DNA of 64,000 nt from Rachycentron canadum (Eukaryota; Chordata; Actinopteri; Carangiformes; Rachycentridae), in contig CM076658.1 in the NCBI GenBank assembly GCA_038496675.1, positions 7,343,573 to 7,407,572 of the forward strand. The letters run 5' to 3'. Of this stretch, positions 12,150-23,956 are shown one piece after another (the first letter of the stretch is position 1; the number at the start of each line of letters is the position of its first letter). The position numbers were made by a program, and so were the translations under genes. The notes under the pieces were generated by a model that did not search any database, was not told the DNA's origin, and saw only the letters and a program-made list of their open reading frames with translations.

Positions 12150-12660
12150 AATTTATCCAAAGAGGCTCAGAGTCATCTCTGAAATGTAAGATGTCACTGA
12201 GCTGGTATAAATGTAGGCTTTAATGGATACATTGACAGTGCTGCAGTATTGTTCTTGACAGTAGAAAATGATGTGAATAGCTTTGCTTGTCATTGTTGTG
12301 AAACTATTAATAGATCTGTAATTATGGTGGGCAAATTGTTGATTTTTTTTTCCTCTGTGGTATTTGATATGCTCAGCACAATGAGGAGATGAATTAGGAC
12401 TAATAAACAGGTCTCATGATTCTGTCTCTAATTGGAGGATCATTATATCTCTACCAAAGAGATGCCCACAGCTAAAGCCTTTAACAGCACTATTTCAAAC
12501 AGGACACAAAGGCCTTAATGAATACTCCTGTGACTTCGCACCATCTCTCACAAAGGGAAGCACATATTCTGTTTTTATCTTACACATAGTTTCCTGTAAT
12601 TGTTGGATTGAGGTGCAAGATCAGCTCCGCTTCCCTTGGAAATCACAATTATTATGCCGA
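12150..12660. promoter_or_regulatory. Candidate conserved non-coding element
   Basis: Repeat-poor sequence with dense short motifs (GATCTGTAATTATGG, ATTGTTGATT, TCTAATTGGAGG, TTAATGAAT) of the type seen in vertebrate developmental enhancers. Assigned on composition only. Confidence 0.25.
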
Positions 12661-12758
12661 GTTTGGATTTAGGTTAAAGAGCTAACGGATCTTTTGAAAA
12701 TGTGTTTTGCAACTTCAGATGGCAGTGGCATCATACTGTATTTACTTTGAAGGAACAC

Positions 12759-12790
<32 letters not shown>

Positions 12791-14487
12791 CTGTGGGAGG
12801 GAGTCTGCTAAATATAACAGAAAAAAATCTGATATTGCTATGGCGTAGTGTCAAGTGTTTTACAATGTCCCTACATGCATACATGCATTACCATTACAAC
12901 ACAATAAGGGAAATATGGAGAGCAAATGTAATTCCTGCTCAGGGAATGTGTTAAAATCTCTGGGTGCCATTTGCTCCCATCAGTGTAGCTGATAGAGTCA
13001 TTAGAGAGCTGCTGTGGCTCGGCTCGGGGGCCTCGCTCCTGTAAATGGCCCTGTTGGATGGGTGAACAACCTTCACATGGCTCCGTGGCCTCAGAGCACT
13101 TCACTAAAGCTAATAGGTCATAGCTGCAGAGATGTTTGACAAAAGCATGAGTGTTAACAATGGATAATGTGAGAATGGATTGCAGTTATCTAGTGCTTTC
13201 TGTGTCTCATGATTTGAAGGGTTTGACATTGCATCAAGTGAATTTCAAGTGTAAGTCAGATTGTTTTTTTCCTCTGACTGCAATGGCAGCAAGGTTTGTG
13301 ATTTTTTTTTTTTTTTTTTACATTACACATATGACCTCCATGCTAATGGAGGAGCCTCTTCTTTATCTATTAGTGACTAACGTGATCACCCCTGGACGGC
13401 TGGAAAACCAAAAGTGCTGAAATCGTCTAAATGATGAGCTGAAGGATCTGTGGGTTTTTGCATATCACACCTCCTCCATGGCTTTAAGAAAAAGGGTGAC
13501 AGAGGTCAGCTCAATATGCATATAATTTGGGGTTACATTCAAAGTTTGGGTTTTAAGCTTCTTGATGAAAGACAGCTATGAATAAATGTAATCTTTTCTC
13601 TCACATTTGGTCATTTGCTGATGGCTAGGAAAAAAGTCTTTGTATGCGCTTTTGCTATGAATATTCCATATTACCGTTCCTTGAGATTCATTGTCCTTCT
13701 ACCGCCCTAAATAATTGAGAAACGTCATTGATTTCAGATATTTATTTACAGAAGTAAAGCTTTCGCCGATTTGCGTCCATAAAAAAATATTCTTACTGTC
13801 TTGTTTTAATTCCCTCAGTTTTTCACGGATGAATCAATAGGAAAAGTTTAGGCCACACTAGAGAGGAACTTATTTGTTGAGCAAGGGAAAAAGCAGCGAG
13901 ACGAGGGCAGACTGTCAAAGGACTGAACGCCATTCATCTGCTAACCTGCTCAAGGTGTGCCTGGTTGATGTCCTCCTCCTTTGGTGGGGAACATATGTCC
14001 ACAGCAGCTGTGCCATCGTGAATAGGCAGTGATTGTATGCTAGCTAACTGCATTCCTGGGAGCCAGGCCAAGTCTGAGTGGAGTGAGCTGCCCCATTTTT
14101 GATATAAGCGTCTCCTGCATTCCACCTGATTTACATGTCTCTTTTTCCACAGAACTAGCAGCCATTCACTCAGGCCAAAATAGCACCTAACTTTAGAAGA
14201 GCTAATTTCTCTCAGCCAAAAGATGCTGAAGAGGTGGGAGATATTTCAGATTGGCTGCTACAAGGTGTGTGACTGGAGCAGCTGTGTAGCTGTATCTTCT
14301 CAGTGACACAGTTTTCAAGAGCTACAGTACAGGTTCTATTAGTTTGTTCAAATGATGTATGATGGACGTTCAAAATACATCCAATACAGCTAAAGTGTCC
14401 AGTCAGCCAAAGCTGGATATGTTAATAAGAACATTTTTATTCCGTTTTAATTTCAAAAAGTGAACAAAAACTAACCAACAGCAAACG
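12661..14487. other. Non-coding spacer with a (GT)n microsatellite
   Basis: (GT)n occupies 12763-12789 and a T-tract lies near 13302-13319. No coding evidence. The open frames here include simple-repeat peptides and are not genes. Confidence 0.55.
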
Positions 14488-14690
14488 AATCGGGCCTAAC
14501 CTACAACTCCACGCTAGCAGCTCTGTGAGACTGTAGCTAGACACAGCATGCTAACATGCTCACAGTGGCAATGCTAACATGCACATGTTTAGCAGGTACA
14601 CTGTTTACCATGCTCACCATCTTTGTTTACATGCTAACGCTTGCTAATCAGAATGAAGTAAACATGTCATTAGCAGGTACCAGGTCAGAT
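14488..14690 (+). repeat. 'Gctaacatgctcac' percomorph dispersed repeat
   Basis: The sequence is dominated by ATGCTAACATGCTCAC, GCTAACATGCACATG, TTAGCAGGTACACTG, TTTACCATGCTCACC and ACATGCTAACGCTTGCTAAT. That is a very common dispersed repeat of percomorph fishes (sticklebacks, cichlids, sea basses and similar), and it is one of the best taxonomic hints in the window. Boundaries are approximate. Confidence 0.65.
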
Positions 14691-17600
14691 GGTAGGCAAA
14701 ATAAAAAATTAAGGGATAATGAATGTAATTGAACTTGTTCCTGATTTGCTGCATTGCTTATATGCAGAAACGTATGGAGTTCATTGTAAAACCACAATAA
14801 TGAAAGTATAAAATTTGTTGCGTAATTCCTAAGGTTTTAAGTAATTTCTTTAAAAGCAGCCAGTGAAAGCTCGTGAGGTTAAAGCAGGAGACGAGGAGAA
14901 TACCTTATATATAGATGACTTAATGACCTGAAATAGTTGCATGAAAATAATTAGGACTGGGCAATGCTGAGTACCCTACTTCATCCTTGAATCCAGTATT
15001 TCAGATTTAGCACTCATCCTCTCTACTGTTATGTGAAACACCTGTAATTGTTATCAGACACTTGCACAGGAACCCGGGGCCTGTAAAGGGAATCTTAATG
15101 TCAACATTAAAAGGCAGTTGCGGAATGGAAATCTCATTTCTCTTCGGGCTGATGTCTGATCACAAATAAACAATAGACATCTGCAGTATTTCTCCGTCCT
15201 ATCACCGACCTCCATCCCACGAGGAACAAGGTCAACAGAGCTCCAAATGGGATGGTGATCCCAAAATAACAACCCAAAGCACCAACAGCCCCCGCTTGTC
15301 CCTTAAACAACACAATCACACAATCAAAGCCCTACTGCCTTTCCCTCATTGTTTAATTTCTGCTGGCTATCTTAGATATCTCTGCGGCTGTTCTTATCTT
15401 TGACCTTCAGCTTGTTGCTTTGTCGTCACCCCCCACCCACACAGCCCCCCCACACCACCTACCTGCTCCCACCCCCCCAACGCCAGTGTGCTGCGACCTT
15501 CAGAGAGGTGTCATTACTCCCTGACCCATTTGACGATCCCCTCATGTGGAATGTGCATATGCCGAATCGCTGCGGATCTGCACAGTATGGGGTGAGGTGA
15601 AGTACTTACAGAAATATGACTTGACACGCTTTATCAAATGGGGAAAGATGAAGACGAAACAGCTGCTGGTGCTGTCGTAAGCAATCTGGCCGTGATTGAA
15701 TAAAAGTGTCAGGAAAAGGGCCGCTTGATGGTCTTTTGTTCTCCCCCATCCAGCTTGATGTTAGTTTGAGCTGTCAGGAGGGAATCACAGCTGGGTGATT
15801 TATCAATACTTGGAGTGACCTTGCAGCCACACTTCTGCGTGTATGTATGTGTGAGAGAGCATGCGTGTGTGTGTGTGTGTGTGTGTTTGTGCACATGCTC
15901 CTATCTGTGTGTGGCTCTCATGGATTAAAAAGACACAAAGTGGAATATTTTTCAAAATAGTTGGCACACATAGACAAAGACTTGGCTTCACTTGGAACAA
16001 AATTCTCTCTTCTCTTAGACACAGTAAGTGGATTGTTCTGCCAACACGATAAGGGTATTTTTCTCAACATCAGAGCACTCAAAGTATCACCAGCAAATGT
16101 TTGGGAAAAGTGCGCCTCTTTTAACTAACGCTGCTTTTGAACAGGTTTTTCCTTAAATCTCTTTTCTAGTTTTTTTTCCCCTAACCTGTCCACACCGGCT
16201 CTTCACCTCAGTACTTTCTTTGAGATGTACTTGGACAGGCTGTTTTCACAGCAGCCATTGACTGTCTCTGTTGTGATTAAGCAGATGTTTTATTGCAGAC
16301 TGGAACAGTCATTACTGCCATAAACCCATCTGTGGAATTGCTTTTTATGCAAATTTACAAAGCATCTGCATAAATAAAGTTCTAATTAATACCTTTCTGC
16401 AAACCTCTGCGCTCTTTGATTCCTAAGTGTTCTTAATTGTGTACAAGCAGGTAGAAAGTACAAGTCAGTGTTCACAACATGAGAGAGTTTTGTTCCTCAT
16501 GTACACCATTTGCCTTTTTTTTTTTTACAACTCTTGGTGGAACTGTGAATGCATAACAAATAAATGTTGTTTAGCAGTGTTTTACAGGTATATGGATTTT
16601 TGAAAGAACACCGCTCAGCTGTTATTTTAAATAATACCTCCAGTATATTTATATATAATTGGATTTTGACAACCCAACATGGTTAATTATTGACAAATCT
16701 TTGATTAAGAAGGAGCTTAAAGCAGTTTCAATCAAGGATAACGTTTATGTAAAGTTGCAGTGAGTAGCATTTTTAGCTCCTGTTGTAGGTTACAAGGGAA
16801 ATAAAACAAAATCTGCTGCTACCGGTTGATTGGGAACTACTGAAGAGTAAAGTTTCCCTGAGAACATTAAGGCTGCTTTATAGATCCCTTTGTTGTGAGG
16901 GTGCCAATGGAAGCTCATTAATTTCCCCAGGTTTTTAATGGGGAGTGTTGAACATGTGGCAAGAGTTGTCTTGGTGGGACCCTTATGAGTTGCACCTCTG
17001 CTGTTGAAAGGATGCCATGCTTTTTAATTGTAAAGGTGTCCCTTTGCTAAGTAATCAACCACATTTTATTGTTTGGAAAATTGTACAAACCAATTTATTT
17101 AAGCAGAATGATTGATGACTTGTTTTTTAAACTCTAATTCTGTTATCTTTAATATGCTATAATATGCCAATCAGTTTTATTTGTGGTGCTGACCACAGCT
17201 TTCTGTTGTGTAAATCTAGAAAAAAATGTATTGATAGTTGTTTTTCTGCTTTATCTGAATACTGCATCGTTCTAATGTAGCTTTGGTATGGGGTTTCTTA
17301 CATACAGAAATATAGCGAAGTACAGTAAATATAAAACCTAAGAGGCATTTAGAGTGAACTTGAACTTCCATTACCTCTGAAATCAGCAGACGAAAACAAG
17401 TTTTGTGAATAAAGAAAGACTTTGTTTAATGATTAAAGGAGACATCTGAGCCATGAGTGAGGAGGAGGGGCTGTAGTCAGTGGGGTCAGGGAAAATGAAG
17501 AAAGGCCTCAAAAAGTGTGGATGAAGGTTTTTCATTTTTTATTTTGAAGTGATTAGGCCTGTTCCCAAAGCAAATGGATGTCCTAATTGCTTGCACGTCT

Positions 17601-19859
17601 TAATGATCAGTTCAAGTTGTGAAACAACAGGTCATCTTAAATTGATTCACTAGGTGGCAGTGTCACTTTTTAAACACATTAGCACTCTAGTAACATGTGT
17701 GGTCAATGACGGTGTGGTTGAGTACTGGATTACTATGGTTGGTTTATTTGTGTCAACGAAACAACCGCACATTTAAAATGGGAAAGAAATATCCGATTAA
17801 AACCTTTTATGGTTACAGTAACTGTATGCAATATTTGGTATCGTTCACTTCATTAACTTAGTGAAAGCGCTGTGGTGCAAAAAAAAAAAAAAAAAAGTGC
17901 AAATACTTTTCGTCGACATTGCAGCACAGAGCCAAGATTTGTTATACAGTACAAAATACAAACACAGGTTATGCTACTCTATCTCTCTCTCTCATCAGCT
18001 TGTGAGATCTAGCAACTTTTAGCATAATGAATTTAGCAGGGATGCCTTCTCTACACAGTCCATCAGGCCTGCCATCTAGGAGATTAAATTATGTCTGTAA
18101 GCATTAAAGCTTTGATGCTGTATTTGGGCGGCATGCGTGCATCCATTTGCAAAATTCTATATAACAAAATTAAAAACATGGACACCTATGGAAAATGGCT
18201 TGGCACTAGCACTTAAACTCCAACCACTCCAAACAGTTTGCTGACTAATGCATTTCTAATCATTTCTGTGATCAATGTTAGCTACTGTGCAATAAGATTA
18301 ATCAGCCATATGCAAAGCTAGGATCACCTTGAACAAGGCTAGAAGAAAGAGAGAAAAGGAGGGAGATAAAAAAGACTGAAAGAAGGTGCCTTAGCTATTA
18401 TGTATGATAAACACACCATACAGAAATAAAGTACACCTGCATTATTCACGTCTTTCATGCCGTTGGTTTTGTGTGTGTTTCAGCGGCATCACACCGTTGT
18501 GCTCCCCTCAGCTGTGCTTTGGCATCTGTGCGTGGCCATCTCACTGCTGAATAGCTGCCTGATTATTCCAAATCTAAGGGAATATTCAAACAAGGCCGAT
18601 AATGCATTCTTCCATATGATTCTCCAGAGCTGGGACAGCTGTTCAGCAGCTTTCAATGCCATGTTCAGAAAGGGACAGATTTCTCTGCTAAATTAATAGG
18701 CCCCATTAAAAATCAGAGAGAAGTTTGACAAATGAAGCAGAGATTCAGTTTGTCGAAGAAAGGAGGCTCTCTCATATAGCTGACAAATAACTATACTTTA
18801 ACTAAAATGATTGGGAAATTAATGTTTAACTTCATAATCTATAGCCGCACAGGATTTCAATGGCTGTGTGGGCAAACTGGGCTGGTGTATTGAATTTGCT
18901 TCAGGAAGCACACAAAGCCTGCACTATACAACGAGTGCCGTTTACATATCTAGAGGACAATAACTGTCAGTAGCTTCCGCATGAGTCCAGTTGTCCAAAT
19001 CAAACAGATTACAGCCAGGTCAATTTCACAACCCTGTCCAACAAAATGATAAAACTTTAACGACAAGAGTTTGTCAGCCTGTATCAGACAGGAGGAATTA
19101 CTGGAGCTCAAGTGTCTCTTTGTTCGCTTTCACTTTAGGCCACACACTGGTTGGAGAATGCAGTGTGGCTCTGCTCGGCCTCAGCCTTGTAAAGTTTCAA
19201 CGGGCAGATGAATACTTTTAGTCTGGCTTTCACCCCGTCTCTCTCTCTCCCTCTCTCTCCCTCTCTGTCTCTAGAACAACGAGGAGGTTGTCTGTCCAAG
19301 GGCACACCTGTAAGGTGCAGGCCGTCGACAGGCTTACCCCAGTGGCCTCTCCTGCTGTACTCAAAAGGCAATTATTCCTCCCAGAAGATAGAGCACTGTC
19401 AACTTCAAACAGAAGACATTCTTTAGGCAGATTAGACTAAAATTATGTTTTATTATTTGGGCCCTGAAGAATGAATTGGACTCTATTTGGTCGTCTTTGT
19501 GGTGAAATCCAAGACAGTTTAAATGGCAGAGGTATGTTTGGAGTCAGGGTAATACTCTGGTGTCTTTATGAAAGGGCAACAGAGAGGATCAGATTAGAAG
19601 CTGAACAGCGAGAGTCTTTCAGTGCGGCTGGTGCTATCATCTCTGTCTTCTTGTCCGTGCCTGTAGAGAGGTTAAATTAAATGGCTGTAATAAATGTTTT
19701 GGTCTTGCTGATGTGGTATGGCTGGCTATCAAACGAAAACACTGTGGAGAAACGACATGGTGGAAGATCAGAGAGAGGAACAAATGGAGGGTGGGAGAAC
19801 TATGTCAGCACATTACCAACATTAGAAACGGACTTGTTTTCACTTAAACCTCAATTATA
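14691..19859. other. Non-coding upstream region of klf5
   Basis: No gene is visible. It contains a CT/CCC-rich stretch (15427-15480), a (GT)n at 15865-15886, an A-tract at 17879-17897 and a CT-rich run at 19238-19271. Parts (16240-16430, 18500-18860) have the repeat-poor, motif-dense texture of possible conserved elements, which I cannot verify. Short open frames show no domain and no paired splice sites. Confidence 0.5.
17647..17660 (+). promoter_or_regulatory. CTCF-like site, plus orientation
   Basis: TCACTAGGTGGCAG matches the consensus CCASYAGRKGGCRS at 13 of 14 positions (first base T instead of C). CTCF binds such motifs and, in convergent pairs, anchors chromatin loops. Occupancy cannot be judged from sequence. 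Confidence 0.35.
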
Positions 19860-20300
19860 ATGGTGGCTCCAGAAACAATTATATTGATGAATGCTTTCTA
19901 AGTTACTGTAATTAAATTATTCTATTTAATTAACGAATTATATTGAATTTCTCCCCAGAGGACGGCATTAGCCTCATCTGCTGTTTTACAAACAGGAGTA
20001 CTCTAATGTTGTGTGCTATGGAAATGATTACTAATGCCTAATGAAACTGTGTCAGATCAGATAAATGCTGTACAGAGTCAACAAGCCAGGCTTGTAACAG
20101 AGCCAAACTTGAGACAAAATAATAAAGCCAAAGAAGAAATTATTGATTGCATTTTTCAAGGGCAGGCTTTGTGAAGCTGGCATCAAATAAATTATAATTC
20201 TGAGTGCCTGCTCGAGGTTTGAAATAGAAAACAGAAAGTCAAACAGTCCATTAAAGAGGTTGCTTTAAAATAATTATCTTCATATCAATACATAGATTCA
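19860..20300. promoter_or_regulatory. Candidate conserved non-coding element, strongest-looking of the upstream set
   Basis: A long repeat-free block 3-3.4 kb upstream of the klf5 start codon, with ACAATTATATTGATGAAT, TAATTAAATTATTC, ATTTAATTAACG, GATTACTAATGCC, AACAATTATT-like and TAAAATAATTATC words. The density of homeodomain and Sox-like cores and the absence of simple repeats suggest a conserved proximal enhancer of klf5. This is an inference from texture. Confidence 0.35.
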
Positions 20301-22860
20301 TATTTTATCTTATAATAAATATAATCAGTGCTTTAAATTGACTTGTGTGTGTGTGACTTTAAAAACACATTCAGGCAACAAAATTTTAATTTGAAAACTA
20401 ACAGCAGTGAATCAAAGTGTCAGTTTATTGCATGAAAAAGCATCCCATTGCTGTTTCCACTCACTGGCTATAGAAGGTAATTATACACAATATAAAACTG
20501 GAATGCATAACAGTCTTAGTTTGATGGTTCAGCAGTACAAAGCTACAGTACGTAAATGCACAAATGAAGTTCAACTGCAGCTGACCATTGCCCTCTGGTG
20601 GGAATGCCAAGCACCTGCTTGAAGACAAACTAAATATAGAGCATACGTAAGATTTGTTTGTATTTCTTGTGTCACACTAAATGTCATAACATTCAAGATA
20701 ACTCGCAGAAGAACAAAGACGGGGAATTTGCATACAAATACACGCTTTTAGCGATGTGAATTTCACAAGCAAGATGCACCAGATAATATGATCTGGTCAC
20801 TGAGAGTTATTTCACCCTTTCAAAAGAAATAAAAAAGCAACACACAGTGCTTACAGTAGCAATGTGCTGCATGTGTTTATTGTCCTGTGCCCCCTTGGGT
20901 TGGCCATATTAGTCCATGTGAGAGTGGAGAGGAGTTGTGATGCTGTAAGCACATACCATGCATTCTCTCTCCTCCGCTGTGCAGTTGTTGGGCATATTGT
21001 GAGGTTTTAATACAGGGGATATGGAGGAGGGCTCGGCTCACATTCGCTGTACAGGAAGAGTCACGGCCAAGAATGACAGTTGCTCCTCTTGGAGCTGAGA
21101 CATCCATGGATTTAAATTGCACTTTGAAAGGTCAGCAGCACATGACAGGCAATCAGTCAGCTCCTAATTGGGTGATCAGCAGTCATTTGAATATATTTCT
21201 TTTCTTTTCTTTTTTTTTTTGCATCAAATATGGATATGTGGAACTTTTCTTGGTGCAAACTCAAATAACGTCAAAAGTTCATTTAAAATGTATGACATTC
21301 TTAATAGTAATATTAACAATAATATCACCGTACCATCAAAATTAAATTAACATAAATAAAATAATATCCAATAACAATGATTACTTATGTTTTTACTGAA
21401 AAATAAAAAATTACTTTGAAATGAACAGCGGAACAAGTGTAATGCAGCAAAATAAGATTTAAGAAAATAAATGAAATTAAAACTACAAGATGTAAAATGT
21501 AAAATGTGATGATGAACAAATTAGCAGAAGACCATAAGATTAAATTAGTTTATGAGGAGGAATTTATGACAGGAAAAGACTTTTCATAAAGCCATCTCAG
21601 AGTTCGAAGCTGAGCCTGAGCAGCACGTGTGTAGTTCTGGGTAAAAATGTTCAAATGTTATTTTATACATGTTGTATAAACATTTAGGTCTCACATATGA
21701 CCCTACCTAACCTCAGAGACACTCACATCTGAAACGTGTTCAGTCAAGCCTGCAGCCTGTGCAGTTACAGTATTTAATAAGAGGACAAAAACTGCCTGAA
21801 GAAAAACCGAGATGGGAGTGGCAGTAAATGTCACATTGAAAAAAAAAACAAACAAAAAAAACATCCTTGCACACACTGATTTTTTTTTTTTTTTTTCCTT
21901 ATGGTGAAATGCTGCTTAACCTCCACTGTCATGCCAATGTTGTGTCATACCTGTGTTTCCAGTTCCAGCTTGTTGCACTGGCACTATCATTGACATGGGC
22001 TAAAACTTCATACACCTGTGTGGGAAAAAAAGATCCTGAGAAGTCAATTTCTGTTTTGTTAAGCTGAGGTATAAAGCTGCTGTCACTGTGATCTCTAGAG
22101 GGCTCCAGGTTGGATTACTGTTTCTTTTTTCTTTGCTAAGCCAAATATCTAGAGTATACCTGAGGATATAAAGAACAAAAAAAGGGGGCAAATAAAAACA
22201 TCAAGTCAGAGTTCCTACAAGGTCACGACAAAAGGTAAGTACGGCGTCAAATAAGAACCAAACAAATGCAGCTTTTACAATTTAGTTGGGTTTATTGTGG
22301 GGAAACGTTCAAGCCAGAGCAGGCCGCTTCAGAACACATCATCACCGCTGAATAAAAGCGTGCCACACTATGTTTTTTGAGTGAAACGCTGGGCTATTTT
22401 GATGGAAACATCAACTGCCAGTATATGTGTGTGTGTGCAGGCTTCACTGCTGGCTCAGGAATGTTGGCATCAAGTATGCAGCCCTGACAGACAGCTGCAC
22501 TGCAGTGGCGTTTTTAACATGCCAGACCAGGACCCAAGTGTGCTGGAGGCTCAAAGAAAAATCAGAAACTGCATCTAAGGATGATAGGAATACTAACTTG
22601 ATCCACTCTGGGTGAAAAGGAGGGAGCTCATCTCTTTTAATTTGTCCATAGGAGTCAAAGAGGTCAGAAAGAACTGAATCACCTATGAAAAAAAAAAAAA
22701 AAAAATCTGCATTAAAATAAAAGTTTTTATCCTTAATCCTCTTTGGACCTCAACAGCCTGTGAGGTTTATGGCCAGTTTGAACAAATCACATCCAAAAGT
22801 TAAGCCTGCTCAACGTGACCCCGATGACTCACTTTATGCTGGAGTCTGCGAATAAACCGC
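20301..22860. other. Non-coding sequence upstream of the klf5 promoter
   Basis: Contains T-tracts (21210-21222, 21880-21896), an extremely AT-rich segment at 21290-21560, A-tracts at 21838-21860 and 22687-22705, and a CTCF-like site at 20588. No coding exon is supported. Confidence 0.5.
20588..20601 (-). promoter_or_regulatory. CTCF-like site, minus orientation
   Basis: The minus strand reads CCACCAGAGGGCAA, matching 13 of 14 positions of the CTCF consensus CCASYAGRKGGCRS (last base differs). Predicted from sequence only. Confidence 0.35.
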
Positions 22861-23256
22861 TCATTTATGGACACTAACACCTGACACCTTCATTCTCCTC
22901 GATTTGCCTCTTTACAACCCACGTGCTCGGTGTTATTTTCCAAGTCTTCCTCAGCCATTTCACCCCACCGTACAACCACGGTGTTCATTACGCTAGGTGT
23001 ATCCCGATCGCCCCGGTTGTCCTGTTTATTATTTTGTGCGTGTGCAGCCCCGCCCTGCGGACGCGCTGATACCACGCAGTTGCGTAATTTGACAAGCCAG
23101 CGCAAAATAGGGGAGAATGAGCGCTTGACAGCCGCTGCTTTGCTTGTGCAGATTGTGTCGAAACAAACCAATATATATATATATATATATTAGACATACC
23201 TATGCTTCATTTATTTGAGAAAGATTTCGGGCAGTTAGACAGTTACCTCTGCTTTT
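22861..23256 (+). promoter_or_regulatory. klf5: klf5 promoter and 5' untranslated region (CpG-enriched)
   Basis: CpG content rises sharply about 400 bp before the start codon. A GC box CCCCGCCC is at 23048-23055, the type of site bound by Sp1 and by KLF proteins themselves. A CCAAT pentamer at 23168-23172 runs directly into an (AT)n tract (23171-23190), which could act as a TATA-like element or be a microsatellite in the 5' UTR. The transcription start cannot be fixed from sequence. An autoregulatory role for the GC box is possible but inferred. Confidence 0.45.
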
Positions 23257-23433
23257 ATGGCCGCTGCCGTAAGGAATAATGTTTCGGTCGCTCCGGGGCA
23301 GGACGCGCAGTTTCTCCAGAAAACCACCGCACCACTGGCAGCCGACGGTCTGAGAGGTGAAGATCACGGACAAGTGCTTTGTAACACGAGGGATGCCATC
23401 CCGGGAACTTCATCTTATCATGATTACAATTTG
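23257..23433 (+). CDS. klf5: klf5 coding exon 1 (residues 1-59)
   Basis: It starts MAAAVRNNVS and ends YHDYNL before the donor TTG|GTAGGG. The phase-0 junction to GKTEMDSYL in exon 2 parallels the human boundary just before the conserved MEKYL block. This N-terminal part is poorly conserved in the family, so identification rests on position in the CpG-rich block, open frame, phase and donor rather than on residue matches. The donor is a little weaker than consensus. Translation from the in-frame ATG at 24695 in exon 2 would give a short form lacking this exon. Confidence 0.7.
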
Positions 23434-23925
23434 GTAGGGGGGAATTGCTTTATTTTTCCTTCTTCTTCTTCTTCTTGTTCTTGCATCTGCCTCGGAGCAT
23501 CACAGTGTTTACTAATGTCTGCTGCTTTGACGTAAAAGGGTTGAACATTGCTGATGAAAGCAAAAAAAAAAATAAAAAATAAAAACAGGCTGTTTTCATT
23601 TATTATATTTAAAGCCCAACATTGACGGCCGGGCCTGTGTGTTTACTCGTTGCAGCCTAATATATTTACGGCTGCTAGTCCCCATCCCGCCACTGAAATT
23701 CAGAGCTTTGAATGTCTGTATTGATGCTGACATTCACTGACTAGGCTGAATCGAGAGCGGGGCATGGCCGGGATGTGAAACGTTGCACCCTGCGCCCGAA
23801 AAACTTGCGAGGAAGAGAGATGCATAGCGCTGCAGAGCAACTGGATGTTCTAATTTCAGCCATGTATTTCCAAACAGCTCAGGCTGGTGCGTTTCAGAGG
23901 GGGTGTCTGCTGCTTGTAAAGGGAG

Positions 23926-23956
<31 letters not shown>

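Noticed and set aside
23169..23190. TATA box of klf5
   Set aside because: An (AT)n microsatellite cannot be told apart from a real TATA element here; noted only within the promoter entry.
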